From Nocardia huaxiensis (GTDB lineage: Bacteria; Actinomycetota; Actinomycetes; Mycobacteriales; Mycobacteriaceae), in assembly GCF_013744875.1 (NCBI RefSeq), contig NZ_CP059399.1, forward strand, positions 3,100,001 to 3,164,000: DNA of 64,000 nt, given 5' to 3'. Each line of letters opens with the position of its first letter. The stretch's first letter is position 1. A model generated the notes under the pieces. That model was not told the DNA's origin and did not search any database. It saw only the letters and a list, made by a program, of their open reading frames with translations. The position numbers and the translations under genes are program-made. Positions 25,701 through 33,680 of the stretch are shown here, piece by piece.

Positions 25701-28700
25701 TGAAGATTCGCGGGCATCGGGTGGAGCTCGGGGAGGTCGAGGCCGCGCTCGGCGGGCTGCCGGAGGTGCGGGCAGCCGCGGCCGATATTCGGGAGATCGC
25801 CGGTCGGCCGATGCTCATCGGGTATGTGGTGCCCGCCGGTGCGGTGCCGAACTCGGTGGAGTTGCGGTCGCGGCTGGCCGATCTGGTGCCGGATCACATG
25901 GTGCCTTCGCGGCTGGTGCTGGTGGATGCGCTGCCGCACACTGTGAACGGGAAGGTGGATCGGGGCGCGCTGCCCGAGCCGCCGGTCGAGAGCTGTGGCC
26001 GGATGCCTTCCACCGCAGTGGAATTCGCGGTGTGCGAGGTGGTCGCTGGGGCGCTCGGGCATGACGCCGTGAGTGTCGACGACGATTTCTTCGGGGCCGG
26101 TGGGGACAGCATCACCGCGATCAGCGTGAGCAGCCGGTTGCGGGAGCGGGGGATTGTGCTGACTCCGCAGGAGCTGCTCACCCGGCGCGCGCTCGCCGAA
26201 CTGGCTGCCACCGCAGCGGTGGTCGACAGTTCGGACGCCGGTTCGGGGTCCGACCTGGTGGTTGCAGACGGGGTCGGCCCGGCATCGTCGCCCGCGCACA
26301 CGGGCACGACTGTCTTCGCGGGAGCGGCCAATACCCGAGTGGCGCAATCGATCACGCTGCCGCCGAAGGTGCTGGATCGGCTGCTGGCGCGGTACGGGGC
26401 TGTCGCGGATGTGCTGCCGCTCGCGCCGTTGCAGGAGGGCCTGCTCTTCCATGCGCTGCGCGATGGTGACGGCGATGTCTACACCATGACGGCGCGGTTC
26501 GAGCTGTCCGGTGTGGTCGATGCGGATCGGCTGGGTGCGGCGTTCGAAGCAATGCTGGCGCGGCATCCCAACCTCGGTGCGGCGTTCAGCTACGAGGACT
26601 TCGACCAGCCGGTCCAGGTTGTGCCGGTCACACCTCGATCATCCTGGCGCGTAGCGGATTTGCGTGGTCTCGCGGCCGAGGAGGCGACCGGGGCCGCGGC
26701 GGAGCTGGAGCGGAGCGCCGGTGCGGAGAGCTTCGACGTCGCCGATCCACCGCTGGTGCGGGTGCTGTTCATCCGGATGAGCGAGACCTCGCAGCGACTG
26801 GTGCTCATCGCGCATCATCTGCTGGCGGACGGGTGGTCGGTGCCGATCATGTTGCGCGAGACACTCGCGCTGTACCACGGAGAAGGCGAAAAACTGCCTG
26901 CTCCAGGGTATTACGGCAACTATCTGAGCTGGCTCGGTGCGCGTGATACCGCGTCGGCGGTGCAGCGGTGGCGGAGCTATCTCGACGGGCTGTCCGCACC
27001 GACGGTGGTCGGTCTCGCGGGGCGGCGGTCGACGGCTGCCGGGCTGCGAGTTGCGGTGTCGGAGAGCACTGCCGCCGCATTGGAAGGGCTCGGCCGCGAG
27101 CACGGGCTGACCATGAACACGCTGCTGCAAGGCGCGTGGTCGATGGTGCTGGGCGAGCATCTCGGGCGGACCGATGTGGTGTTCGGCGCGGTCATCTCCG
27201 GGCGGCCGGCGGAGCTAGCGGATGTCGAGAAAACCGTTGGGCTGTTCAGCAATACGGTGCCGGTGCGGCTGCGGCTGGACACCGGCCGGACGCTGGTGGA
27301 ACAGCTCGGCGACTTCCAGCAGACCACCTTCGACATGCAGGCGCACGGCTACCTCGGCCTCGCGACTGTCGAAGGCGCGGCCGGGCTGGGCCGGTTGTTC
27401 GACACGCTCGTGGTCTTCGAGAATTTCCCCAAATCCGGTCTGGGACAGCCCGATACGCATGACGTGCGGGTCGCGGGCGTGGCCGTGCACAGCCGCACGC
27501 ACTTCCCGATCACCGTCACCGCACGGCCGGGGGAGCGGTTCGAGCTGCTGCTGCACCATGATCCGGCCGCCGTGCCGGAGAATGCGGCCACCTCGCTGGC
27601 GGAGCGACTGGGCACGGTGCTCGCCGCTATCGCGGCGAACCCGGACGCCACGGTCGCCTCCGTAATCGAGCGAACCGACCGAAGGGACACGCGCGGAAGG
27701 ACTCTCGCGGACTGGGGCCGAACCGTCGATCCCGCCGCCCCCGCGATCACCGCGGCGGGCGAGACCATCGACTACCGTGACTTCGACGCTCGGGCGAATC
27801 GCCTTGCGCGCCTGCTCATCACACAGGGCGTCGGGCCCGAGACCGTGGTCGCGGCGGCCATGCCCCGCACCGTGGATTCGGTGATCGCCGCGCACGCGAT
27901 CATCCGGGCAGGTGGCGTGTACCTGCCGGTGGATCCCGAACAGCCCGCCCAGCGGATCGCGCAAATCCTCGAAACCGCTGCTCCCGCACTGGTTCTCCGC
28001 ACGCTCGACGGTCTGGCGAGCGGCGGTTTCTCGGACGCGCCCGTCACCGACGCGGAGCGCCGCGCGCCACTGCGCCCCGGCAATACCGCCTACCTGCTGT
28101 TCACCTCCGGCTCCACCGGCGTCCCCAAGGGCGTGACCGTCACCCACGCGGCCATCGTGAACACCTTCGACTGGCTCCAGCGCCGCCAGAGTTTCGGCCC
28201 CGGAGACACCGTGCTGTACCGCACCCCGGCGATCTTCGACGCGTCCCTGCTGGAACTGTTCCTGCCGTTGCACGTCGGCGCGCGCATCGTGCTGACCCGC
28301 GAGAACGGCCACAAGGACCCGTACTACCAGGCCGAACTCATGCGCGACGAGCAGGTGACCGTGGTCCAGATGACCACGTCCATGCTCACCGTGCTCGCCG
28401 AGGAGACCGACCTGTCCGGCTGTACCGCGCTGCGCTGTGTGATCACCGGCGGCGAGGCGCTGCCCCCGGCGACCGCGCACCGCGTGCGTGCCCTGACCAG
28501 TGCGAGCGTGAACAACCTGTACGGCCCGACCGAGGCCGCCGTGGCGCTCACCTACCACGAGACCACCGACCTCGATACCGGATCCGTGCCGATCGGCAAG
28601 CCCGCCAATGGATCCGGCGTCCGCGTGCTCGACGAACGCCTGCGCCCGGTCGCGGCGGGAACCATCGGCGAGCTCTACCTGACGGGCGAGCAGCTGGCGC

Positions 28701-30283
28701 GCGGCTACCTGGCCCGCCCCGACCTGAGCTGTGCCGCCTTCATCGCCGACCCGTACGACCACGGTGCCCGCATGTACCGCACCGGCGACCTGGTGAAGTG
28801 GAACCCCGACGGCGAGCTGGAGTACGTCGGCCGCAGCGACAGCCAGATCAAACTACGCGGCCAGCGCATCGAACTCGGCGATATCGAAGCGGCCCTGCTG
28901 GGCTGCGCCGGCGTCGCCCAGGCGGTCGTGCTGCTGCGCGAGGACACCCCGGGCGATCAGCGCCTGGTCGCCTATCTCATCGCCCGCTCCGGCATCACCG
29001 TCGACACCGAGGCAGTCGCGGACGAGCTGCGAAATACGCTGCCCGCGTACATGATTCCATCGGCATACCTGGTGCTCGACGAGATCCCGCGCACGGCCAG
29101 CGAGAAGATCGACCGCAAGGCTCTGCCCGCACCGGCTGCTGCGGCAGTGGCTCCCGGAATGCGGGACGGTGCGGGAGCGGAGGTTGTCCGCGAGGTCGGC
29201 GATCAACCCAGCCCCGTCATTCCGGCGTGTTCTTGGCCGGAATCCACCCAGTCCGGCGCGGTCGCTGCGGGAGTGGATCCCGGCCACAAGCACGCCGGGA
29301 TGACGAGGGTGGCGGCTCTGTGCGACGCGATGGCCGCGGTGCTGGCGGTCGACGACATCGGCGCGGAGGATGACTTCTTCGCTGCCGGAGGGCATTCGCT
29401 GACCGCCGTCCGGCTGGTCGGCAGGCTGCGCCGGGCGGGGTTCGCGGTGGTGCTCGATGATGTCTTCGCCGCGCCGACCCCGCGTGCGCTGGCCACCCGT
29501 ATCGCCGAGCTCGAGAGCTCACACGCCGACAGCGACAGCGGCGCGGAAGGGCTTGCGCTGCTGGGAAGTCGGCTCGACCATGTGCTGACAGTGCGCGCGA
29601 GTGGGACCGGCTCGCCCCTGTTCTGTGTGCATCCGGTGGGCGGCACGGCCTGGCAGTTCGGGCCGCTGGCTCGGCTGTTGCGCGCGGATCGGCCGATCAT
29701 CGGGCTTCAGCTCCCGACGTTGAGCGACAAAGGCTTCCACGCCGAATCACTGGACGAGTTGGCGCGGCACTACCTGGCGACCATTCGCGGCATCCAGCCG
29801 CACGGCCCGTATCACCTGCTCGGATATTCGCTGGGCGGCAATATCGTTCACGCGATGGCGGCGCTGCTCGAGGCCGAGGGGGAGTCGATCGCCTATGTCG
29901 GGCTGATCGATTCGCATCCGCTGGCCAATCTCACCGATCGGGCCACCCGCGCACTGTCGGACCCCGCTGAGCTGGATCGACTGATTCCGGAAATGCCCGG
30001 TGACGCACCGGAACTGGCGGATGCCATCCGCACCGCGGCCACCGCGCTGCTCGGCATGGTCACCCGCTCCGGCGCACCGGACTATCGCGGCCGGATGGCC
30101 CTGTTCGCCGCCGATGACGGCACCGTGCCCGCCCGCACCCGCGCTCAGCTCGACGGCTGGCTCGCCGTGGACGCCCGCCTGGTGGTCCGGCGGCTGCCCT
30201 ATTCGCACTTCGACATCGTGTCCCCCACCGGGTGGACCGAGGTCGCCGCGTTGCTCGACGCCGATCCCGCGATCGGCGCCTGA
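22736..30283 (+). CDS. Two-module catechol siderophore NRPS (C-A-T-C-A-T-TE)
   Basis: About 2515 residues, close to Bacillus DhbF in size and architecture. Domains: C1 (LPLTGPQLGIWNAQR, HHLIVDG near 150) accepting the aryl group; A1 (LIYTSGSTGRPKG); T1 (FFGAGGDSITA near 1120); C2 (HHLLADG near 1360); A2 (LLFTSGSTGVPKG near 1790); T2 (FFAAGGHSLTA near 2218); thioesterase with GYSLGG near 2363. Aligning pocket residues to GrsA by eye gives D-A-D-D-A-G-L-V-D-K for A1 (acidic, so a basic amino acid is likely) and D-A-L-Q-I-G-L-V-A-K for A2 (nearest the Gly code of DhbF). GTG 22736 is preferred (AAGGGAG 6 bases upstream) over ATG 22718. No epimerisation domain or adjacent MbtH gene is seen. Two palindromic elements are read through in frame. 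Confidence 0.93.
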   Translation: MGPVERDDSSAGHPGLPLTGPQLGIWNAQRFDPESGRYLVGEVLEISGGPVIEVDLLAEAIRRTVAEAENMRLRFRETADGPRQFVADTPAVLRPTIDLRLAADPFALAHEAVALERQRAAEDCRAMVDRQLYNYTLIRVTDHDVWCVQLYHHLIVDGYSAALLSRRVAAHYSALRRGKPKPKNTFGTIAALVAEERDYRASAQFQQDRQFWREQLTPWPDMDGRGVHVGGAVERTLRAEAVLSTETLARLRECADNYGITWADVLLAAYAAFLNRQLGTSDVVLSMLLMGRVGRAALTTPAMAVNVLPLRLTVRADDRLGELGPRVAEALREIRAHQRYSGDDLARDFHGYNAGELLHGVGINLKVFDFALDFDGARGVLRNVAGGPPEDLGLTVTPLPDGTVLLGFEPDARSNTPEAVQQRINGLVRVIDAFTGGDKPPVGSLELIDRDERNRLLDSRSGDLVGGPSDRAPVDTTAVDLPVGAVESRCGVAEEGTGVARPGPVAAESASLRSGRAPGATELAPDALSRVVAEQPAATILSAGELHWTAAEFACRVDTLAAFLRGHGVGPEAIVGVAVPRSADLVVALFAVWRAGGIFLPLDPEHPVSRLRAVIADAAPKLILASDELAADLESDPTGQPAAADGTPPLVIPACFWPESTQSGEVALGMDPAGVRILPSHGAYLIYTSGSTGRPKGVLVEHGALAQLLASHRSGMYADTAARIGRPLRVAHTTSFAFDAALDPLLWLLDGHRVHVYDSEIRRDPAALVAAFARDRIDVVDGTPTFAATLLECGLRGSAHREIESVVTQSPGATADFAATAPAAIPGVRPSAEGMNAVASVASASESGGWPGIALLALGGEACPPELWQRIQRAGIAAVNLYGPTEATVDALHAEVRGESPHIGSPLPGARIYLLDNALQVVADDRVGELYLAGPQVARGYLGRADATSDRFVADPYGPPGARMYRTGDRARWVAGRGYEYVGRTDNQVKIRGHRVELGEVEAALGGLPEVRAAAADIREIAGRPMLIGYVVPAGAVPNSVELRSRLADLVPDHMVPSRLVLVDALPHTVNGKVDRGALPEPPVESCGRMPSTAVEFAVCEVVAGALGHDAVSVDDDFFGAGGDSITAISVSSRLRERGIVLTPQELLTRRALAELAATAAVVDSSDAGSGSDLVVADGVGPASSPAHTGTTVFAGAANTRVAQSITLPPKVLDRLLARYGAVADVLPLAPLQEGLLFHALRDGDGDVYTMTARFELSGVVDADRLGAAFEAMLARHPNLGAAFSYEDFDQPVQVVPVTPRSSWRVADLRGLAAEEATGAAAELERSAGAESFDVADPPLVRVLFIRMSETSQRLVLIAHHLLADGWSVPIMLRETLALYHGEGEKLPAPGYYGNYLSWLGARDTASAVQRWRSYLDGLSAPTVVGLAGRRSTAAGLRVAVSESTAAALEGLGREHGLTMNTLLQGAWSMVLGEHLGRTDVVFGAVISGRPAELADVEKTVGLFSNTVPVRLRLDTGRTLVEQLGDFQQTTFDMQAHGYLGLATVEGAAGLGRLFDTLVVFENFPKSGLGQPDTHDVRVAGVAVHSRTHFPITVTARPGERFELLLHHDPAAVPENAATSLAERLGTVLAAIAANPDATVASVIERTDRRDTRGRTLADWGRTVDPAAPAITAAGETIDYRDFDARANRLARLLITQGVGPETVVAAAMPRTVDSVIAAHAIIRAGGVYLPVDPEQPAQRIAQILETAAPALVLRTLDGLASGGFSDAPVTDAERRAPLRPGNTAYLLFTSGSTGVPKGVTVTHAAIVNTFDWLQRRQSFGPGDTVLYRTPAIFDASLLELFLPLHVGARIVLTRENGHKDPYYQAELMRDEQVTVVQMTTSMLTVLAEETDLSGCTALRCVITGGEALPPATAHRVRALTSASVNNLYGPTEAAVALTYHETTDLDTGSVPIGKPANGSGVRVLDERLRPVAAGTIGELYLTGEQLARGYLARPDLSCAAFIADPYDHGARMYRTGDLVKWNPDGELEYVGRSDSQIKLRGQRIELGDIEAALLGCAGVAQAVVLLREDTPGDQRLVAYLIARSGITVDTEAVADELRNTLPAYMIPSAYLVLDEIPRTASEKIDRKALPAPAAAAVAPGMRDGAGAEVVREVGDQPSPVIPACSWPESTQSGAVAAGVDPGHKHAGMTRVAALCDAMAAVLAVDDIGAEDDFFAAGGHSLTAVRLVGRLRRAGFAVVLDDVFAAPTPRALATRIAELESSHADSDSGAEGLALLGSRLDHVLTVRASGTGSPLFCVHPVGGTAWQFGPLARLLRADRPIIGLQLPTLSDKGFHAESLDELARHYLATIRGIQPHGPYHLLGYSLGGNIVHAMAALLEAEGESIAYVGLIDSHPLANLTDRATRALSDPAELDRLIPEMPGDAPELADAIRTAATALLGMVTRSGAPDYRGRMALFAADDGTVPARTRAQLDGWLAVDARLVVRRLPYSHFDIVSPTGWTEVAALLDADPAIGA
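24686..24750 (+). repeat. Palindromic element inside the NRPS gene, decayed copy
   Basis: A 31-base left arm (24686-24716, GTCATTCCGGCATGC then TTTTGGCCGGAATCCA) is nearly identical to the left arm at 29216-29246. Of the matching right arm only TGGATCCC (24743-24750) remains. In frame it encodes VIPACFWPESTQSG, placed in a loop just before the A1 ATP-binding motif TSGSTG. Confidence 0.75.
29216..29304 (+). repeat. Palindromic element inside the NRPS gene, intact copy
   Basis: Left arm 29216-29246 and right arm 29274-29304 are 31 bases each and complementary at 26 positions, separated by 27 bases. The outer ends are GTCAT and ATGAC; the arms contain CCGGCGTG and GGCCGG. The element encodes VIPACSWPESTQSG and runs on in frame to HAGMTR. 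It sits in the linker between A2 and T2. Confidence 0.85.
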
Positions 30284-30315
30284 GCGTTCCCCCAACAAGA
30301 AAGAAAGTAACCCCT

Positions 30316-31317
30316 GCAATGTCGCTGTACCGCATGACGGCTCGCGTGCGCGCCGCCGTCGCCCTGCTGATTCTCGCGCTCGTCGCGGTGGTCGCGGGCT
30401 GTAGCAGTTCCACCACCGACGATTCGGGCAAGTCCGGTACCCGGGAGGTGCAGACCGAAAAGGGCGCGATCACCGTGCCCGCCGACCCGCAGCGCATCGT
30501 CGTCCTCAATGGCTCGCTCGCCGGATACCTCTACGACCTCGGTGCGAAGGTGAAGGCCGCGGACCCGCGGGTGCTGGGCGTGACCCTGAAGCCGGGGGAG
30601 TTCCCGTCCGCCTGGTCGGCCGACGCGCAGGCGCAGGGCACCGTGGTGGTGCCCTCCGGTGACAATCTCAATCTGGAGTTCATCGCCGCGCAGCAGCCGG
30701 ATCTGATCATCGGCGGCGGCCAGGGCTACCCGGGCCAGCAGACCATCGACAGCTACGACAAGCTGACCGCCATCGCCCCGACCGTGCTGATCTCCGCCAA
30801 GCTCACCAACTGGCAGGACATGCTGAAGGCCGTGGCCGACGGGGTCAACCAGTCGGCGAAGGTGGACGGGCTGATCAGCAAGTACAACGACAAGGTCGAG
30901 CAGGTCAAGGCGAGCATCAAGGTGCCGCAGGGCGCGGTGTCGGTGTACCAGTCCCGCAAGGACAACAAGCCGACGCTCATCGCTCCCGTCACCCCGCTGG
31001 CCGGGCTGCTGACCGAGGTCGGCTTCACCGTCGACGACAAGGTGGAGGCCAAGGCGGGCAACCCGACTCGCGCCGCCGCCGCGGACTGGGTGGTGTTCAG
31101 CCCCGAACTGCTCACCACCGTGGTGGACGCGCCCGGCCTGTTCGTGATCACGCTCGACGGCGGTCGCACCATCGATCAGCTGAAGACCGATCCGATCATG
31201 GCCAAGCTGCCCGCCTTCCAGGCCGGCAAGGTGTACGAGCTGCCCGCCACCAGCCAGCGCCCCGACTACCGCAATGCCATGGCCACCCTCGACCTGCTCG
31301 GGGAGCGCTTCAAGTGA
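30316..31317 (+). CDS. Ferric-siderophore-binding lipoprotein
   Basis: 333 residues from ATG 30316. Lipoprotein signal: basic N-terminus, LLILALVAVVAGC with Cys28 as the lipidated residue. The mature part is a type III periplasmic-binding-like fold (VPADPQRIVVLNGSLAGYLYDLG, LEFIAAQQPDLIIGG, KLTAIAPTVLI, GRTIDQLKTDPIMAKLPAF). It captures ferric siderophore outside the membrane and delivers it to the two FecCD permeases. The start is 32 bases after the NRPS stop, with only a weak A-rich ribosome binding site. Confidence 0.92.
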   Translation, partial: AMSLYRMTARVRAAVALLILALVAVVAGCSSSTTDDSGKSGTREVQTEKGAITVPADPQRIVVLNGSLAGYLYDLGAKVKAADPRVLGVTLKPGEFPSAWSADAQAQGTVVVPSGDNLNLEFIAAQQPDLIIGGGQGYPGQQTIDSYDKLTAIAPTVLISAKLTNWQDMLKAVADGVNQSAKVDGLISKYNDKVEQVKASIKVPQGAVSVYQSRKDNKPTLIAPVTPLAGLLTEVGFTVDDKVEAKAGNPTRAAAADWVVFSPELLTTVVDAPGLFVITLDGGRTIDQLKTDPIMAKLPAFQAGKVYELPATSQRPDYRNAMATLDLLGERFK

Positions 31318-32543
31318 CAGCGGTCGGCGGCCTGCTCATCGACACCTCGCCGCTGCGGGCGAGCCGGGAATTCCGGTGCGCCTTCGCGGCCCGGCTGGTG
31401 TCGGTGCTCGGGATCGGCCTGCTCATGGTGGCCCTGCCCGTGCAGGTCTACCAGCTCACCGGATCGTCCCTGCACGTCGCCGGCGTCACCACGGTCACCG
31501 CGGTCGCCCTGTTCGCCGGTTCGCTGGCGGGCGGGGTGATCGCGGACCGGTACGACCGGCGCACCGTCATTCAATGGTCGCGCAGCGCAGCGGGTTTCGG
31601 CTTTCTCGCGCTCGGGATCAATGCCCTGCTGCCGGAGCCGCAACTGGCCGTCATCTACGCCGCGGGCGTGGTGGACGGTCTCGCGGGCGGGGTCAGCGGG
31701 TCGGCGATGATGGCCCTGGTGCCCATGCTGGTCGGCCGCGAGAAGGTGGCCGCCGCAGGTGCGCTGACCGCGCTGACCTCCGATCTGGGCACCATGATCA
31801 CCCCGGCCGTCGCCGGGCTGCTCATCGCGAAAACCGGTGTCGGAGCGGCGTATTTCATCACCGCCGCCGCCACCGTCGCCACCGTGACGCTGATTCGTGC
31901 ACTCGGGCCGCAACCGCCGCCCGCCCGCGACATTCAGCATCCGCTGCGGGAACTCGCCATCGGCATCCGATTCGCCATGCAGCACAGGGTTATTCGAGCG
32001 GCCCTTGTGACCGGCCTGATCGCCATGCTGGTGAGCGGGCCGCTGGTGCTGCTGCCGGCGCTGGCCGAACACGAATTGGGTGCGGGGGAAACGACTCTCG
32101 GCCTGCTCTACGCCGCACCCGGTGCGGGCGCAGTGCTCGGATCGTTGACCAGTGGCTGGATCGGCCGCAGCAGCACACCCGGTCGCGCCCTGCTGATCTC
32201 GCTGGCGCTCATGCCGATCGGCGTGATCGTGGCCGGACTGGTGCCGAACGCCGCCGTGGTCTTCCTCGGTCTGGCCGGGTTCGGTACGGCCCGCGCCATC
32301 AGCATGGTGCTGCGCTTCACCGTCCTACAGCAGCACGCGCCCGACGAACTGCGCGGCCGCGTGTCCGGCCTGCTCATGGTGCAGGCCGTCACCGGCACCG
32401 CCGTCGGCTCCATGGTGGCGGGCATCGTCGGCCAATTCTTCGCGCCCGGAACCGCTCTCGTGGTCTACGGGCTGTCCGTACTGGTACTCGGCGCGGTGAC
32501 GGCGCTCGCCGCCGCGCCCCTGTTGGGAAAGGAGAAGCCCTGA
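31314..32543 (+). CDS. MFS siderophore exporter, EntS-like
   Basis: 409 residues from GTG 31314, overlapping the lipoprotein stop (GTGA). Twelve hydrophobic segments; the MFS loop motif appears as GGVIADRYDRRTVIQWS, and DELRGRVSGLLMVQ is typical of the EntS group. Position among biosynthesis and uptake genes points to export of the finished catechol siderophore by proton antiport. Confidence 0.88.
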   Translation: MTAVGGLLIDTSPLRASREFRCAFAARLVSVLGIGLLMVALPVQVYQLTGSSLHVAGVTTVTAVALFAGSLAGGVIADRYDRRTVIQWSRSAAGFGFLALGINALLPEPQLAVIYAAGVVDGLAGGVSGSAMMALVPMLVGREKVAAAGALTALTSDLGTMITPAVAGLLIAKTGVGAAYFITAAATVATVTLIRALGPQPPPARDIQHPLRELAIGIRFAMQHRVIRAALVTGLIAMLVSGPLVLLPALAEHELGAGETTLGLLYAAPGAGAVLGSLTSGWIGRSSTPGRALLISLALMPIGVIVAGLVPNAAVVFLGLAGFGTARAISMVLRFTVLQQHAPDELRGRVSGLLMVQAVTGTAVGSMVAGIVGQFFAPGTALVVYGLSVLVLGAVTALAAAPLLGKEKP

Positions 32544-33379
32544 TGGATCGTGCCGCCTACGCCGAACGCATCGACGAGGTGCTCTCGGGTGAGCACGGGG
32601 CCAAGGTCGGCTATCCGATCGGACTGTGTGATGTGGAGGTGGCCCGCACCGTGCAGGTGGGGGCCGGACTGCTGCGCATCACCTTCACCGGGGAGGACCT
32701 CGCCGGATTCCACAGCTATGTGCCGGATGAGCATGTGCGCCTGATATTTCCGGATGACGAGGGCGTATTGCGCCTGCCGAAGAAGGACGGGCTGTCGCTG
32801 GAATGGGGTTCGCCGCGACCGGTCTCACGCGAGTACACCGTGCGCCGGTTCAGTAAGGAGGATCGCGAACTCGATATCGACTTCGCCATCCACCCGGGCG
32901 GCCTCGCCTCCGACTGGGCGCTGAAGGTGAAGCCCGGCAGCAGGATTCATATCGCGGGACCACCCGGGGGCGTCGTGGTCCCCAAGACCTACGACAAGTA
33001 CCTGCTGGCCGGTGACCTCACCGCCCTGCCCGCCATCGCGCGCTGGCTGGAATGGCTGCCGCGCGAGGCCGCCGGATGGGCGGTCATCGAGGTGCGCGGC
33101 CCGGAAGAGGAGATCGAGATCGACGCCCCCGCCGGTGTCGAGGTGCACTGGGTGCATCGCGGTGACGCCGAAGCCGGGACCGGCGACGCCTTCGAGAAGA
33201 CGTTGCGGGCCATCGAACCCGTTGCCGGAGAACGGCTCTACGTGTGGCTGGCCGGTGAGGCGGGGGTGCTCAAGCCGCTGCGTAGCTGGGTGCGCACCGA
33301 CCTCGGCGTCGGCCCGAAGGACAGCCTGATCGCCGGGTATTGGAAGCGCGGCATCGCCGATTACGACCGAGACGAGTGA
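32543..33379 (+). CDS. Siderophore-interacting FAD/NADPH ferric reductase
   Basis: 278 residues from ATG 32543 (AAAGGAGAAG upstream), overlapping the exporter stop by one base. SIP/ViuB/YqjH family: FAD-binding SREYTVRRF, the DIDFAIHPGGLASDWAL block, GPPGG, and a C-terminal NAD(P)H domain (YLLAGDLTALPAIARWLEWLP, YVWLAGEAGVLKPLRSWV). It reduces Fe(III) in the imported complex so that iron is released in the cytoplasm. Confidence 0.92.
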   Translation: MDRAAYAERIDEVLSGEHGAKVGYPIGLCDVEVARTVQVGAGLLRITFTGEDLAGFHSYVPDEHVRLIFPDDEGVLRLPKKDGLSLEWGSPRPVSREYTVRRFSKEDRELDIDFAIHPGGLASDWALKVKPGSRIHIAGPPGGVVVPKTYDKYLLAGDLTALPAIARWLEWLPREAAGWAVIEVRGPEEEIEIDAPAGVEVHWVHRGDAEAGTGDAFEKTLRAIEPVAGERLYVWLAGEAGVLKPLRSWVRTDLGVGPKDSLIAGYWKRGIADYDRDE

Positions 33380-33387
33380 GGACGACC

Positions 33388-33621
33388 ATGACCGACGAGA
33401 ACACCGCCCTGGCCGACCGCGTGATCGCCGATGTGGCAACGGCGCTGGGCGTGGATCCGGCCGAACTGACCGGCGACGCCAACCTGCTCGACGCCGGACT
33501 GGATTCGGTGCGCATCATGTCGCTGGTGGAGAAGTGGCGCGCCGCGGGCTACGAGCACATCGACTTCCCCACGCTGGCTTCCGATCCCGTGCTGAGCTCC
33601 TGGATCGAAGCGCTCTCATGA
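33388..33621 (+). CDS. Stand-alone aryl carrier protein
   Basis: 77 residues from ATG 33388, eight bases after the reductase stop. Carrier-protein fold with the phosphopantetheine attachment Ser in LLDAGLDSVRIMSLVEKW. It would hold 2,3-dihydroxybenzoate as a thioester, loaded by the AMP ligase at 33681-35330 and handed to the first condensation domain of the NRPS. In Bacillus and E. coli this domain is fused to the isochorismatase (DhbB/EntB); here it is free. Confidence 0.9.
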   Translation: MTDENTALADRVIADVATALGVDPAELTGDANLLDAGLDSVRIMSLVEKWRAAGYEHIDFPTLASDPVLSSWIEALS

Positions 33622-33632
33622 GGAGTGGTGGT

Positions 33633-33667
33633 GCGGCGGTGTCTGAATCGTCTTCCGATGCCGCCGC
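33633..33667. terminator. Weak convergent hairpin
   Basis: GCGGCGG (33633-33639) can pair with CCGCCGC (33661-33667) across a 21-base loop, between the converging carrier-protein and ligase genes. It may act in both directions; the long loop makes this uncertain. Confidence 0.35.
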
Positions 33668-33680
33668 GTCACTTTTCAAG

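Noticed and set aside
29216..29304. The NRPS palindrome as a transcription attenuator or intrinsic terminator
   Set aside because: It lies mid-gene, is fully translated in frame and has no U-tract; the repeated copy at 24686 favours an inserted element.
30284..30315. Possible MbtH-like gene between NRPS and lipoprotein
   Set aside because: The gap is only 32 bases, and no MbtH signature was found among the cluster genes; the helper, if needed, must be encoded elsewhere.
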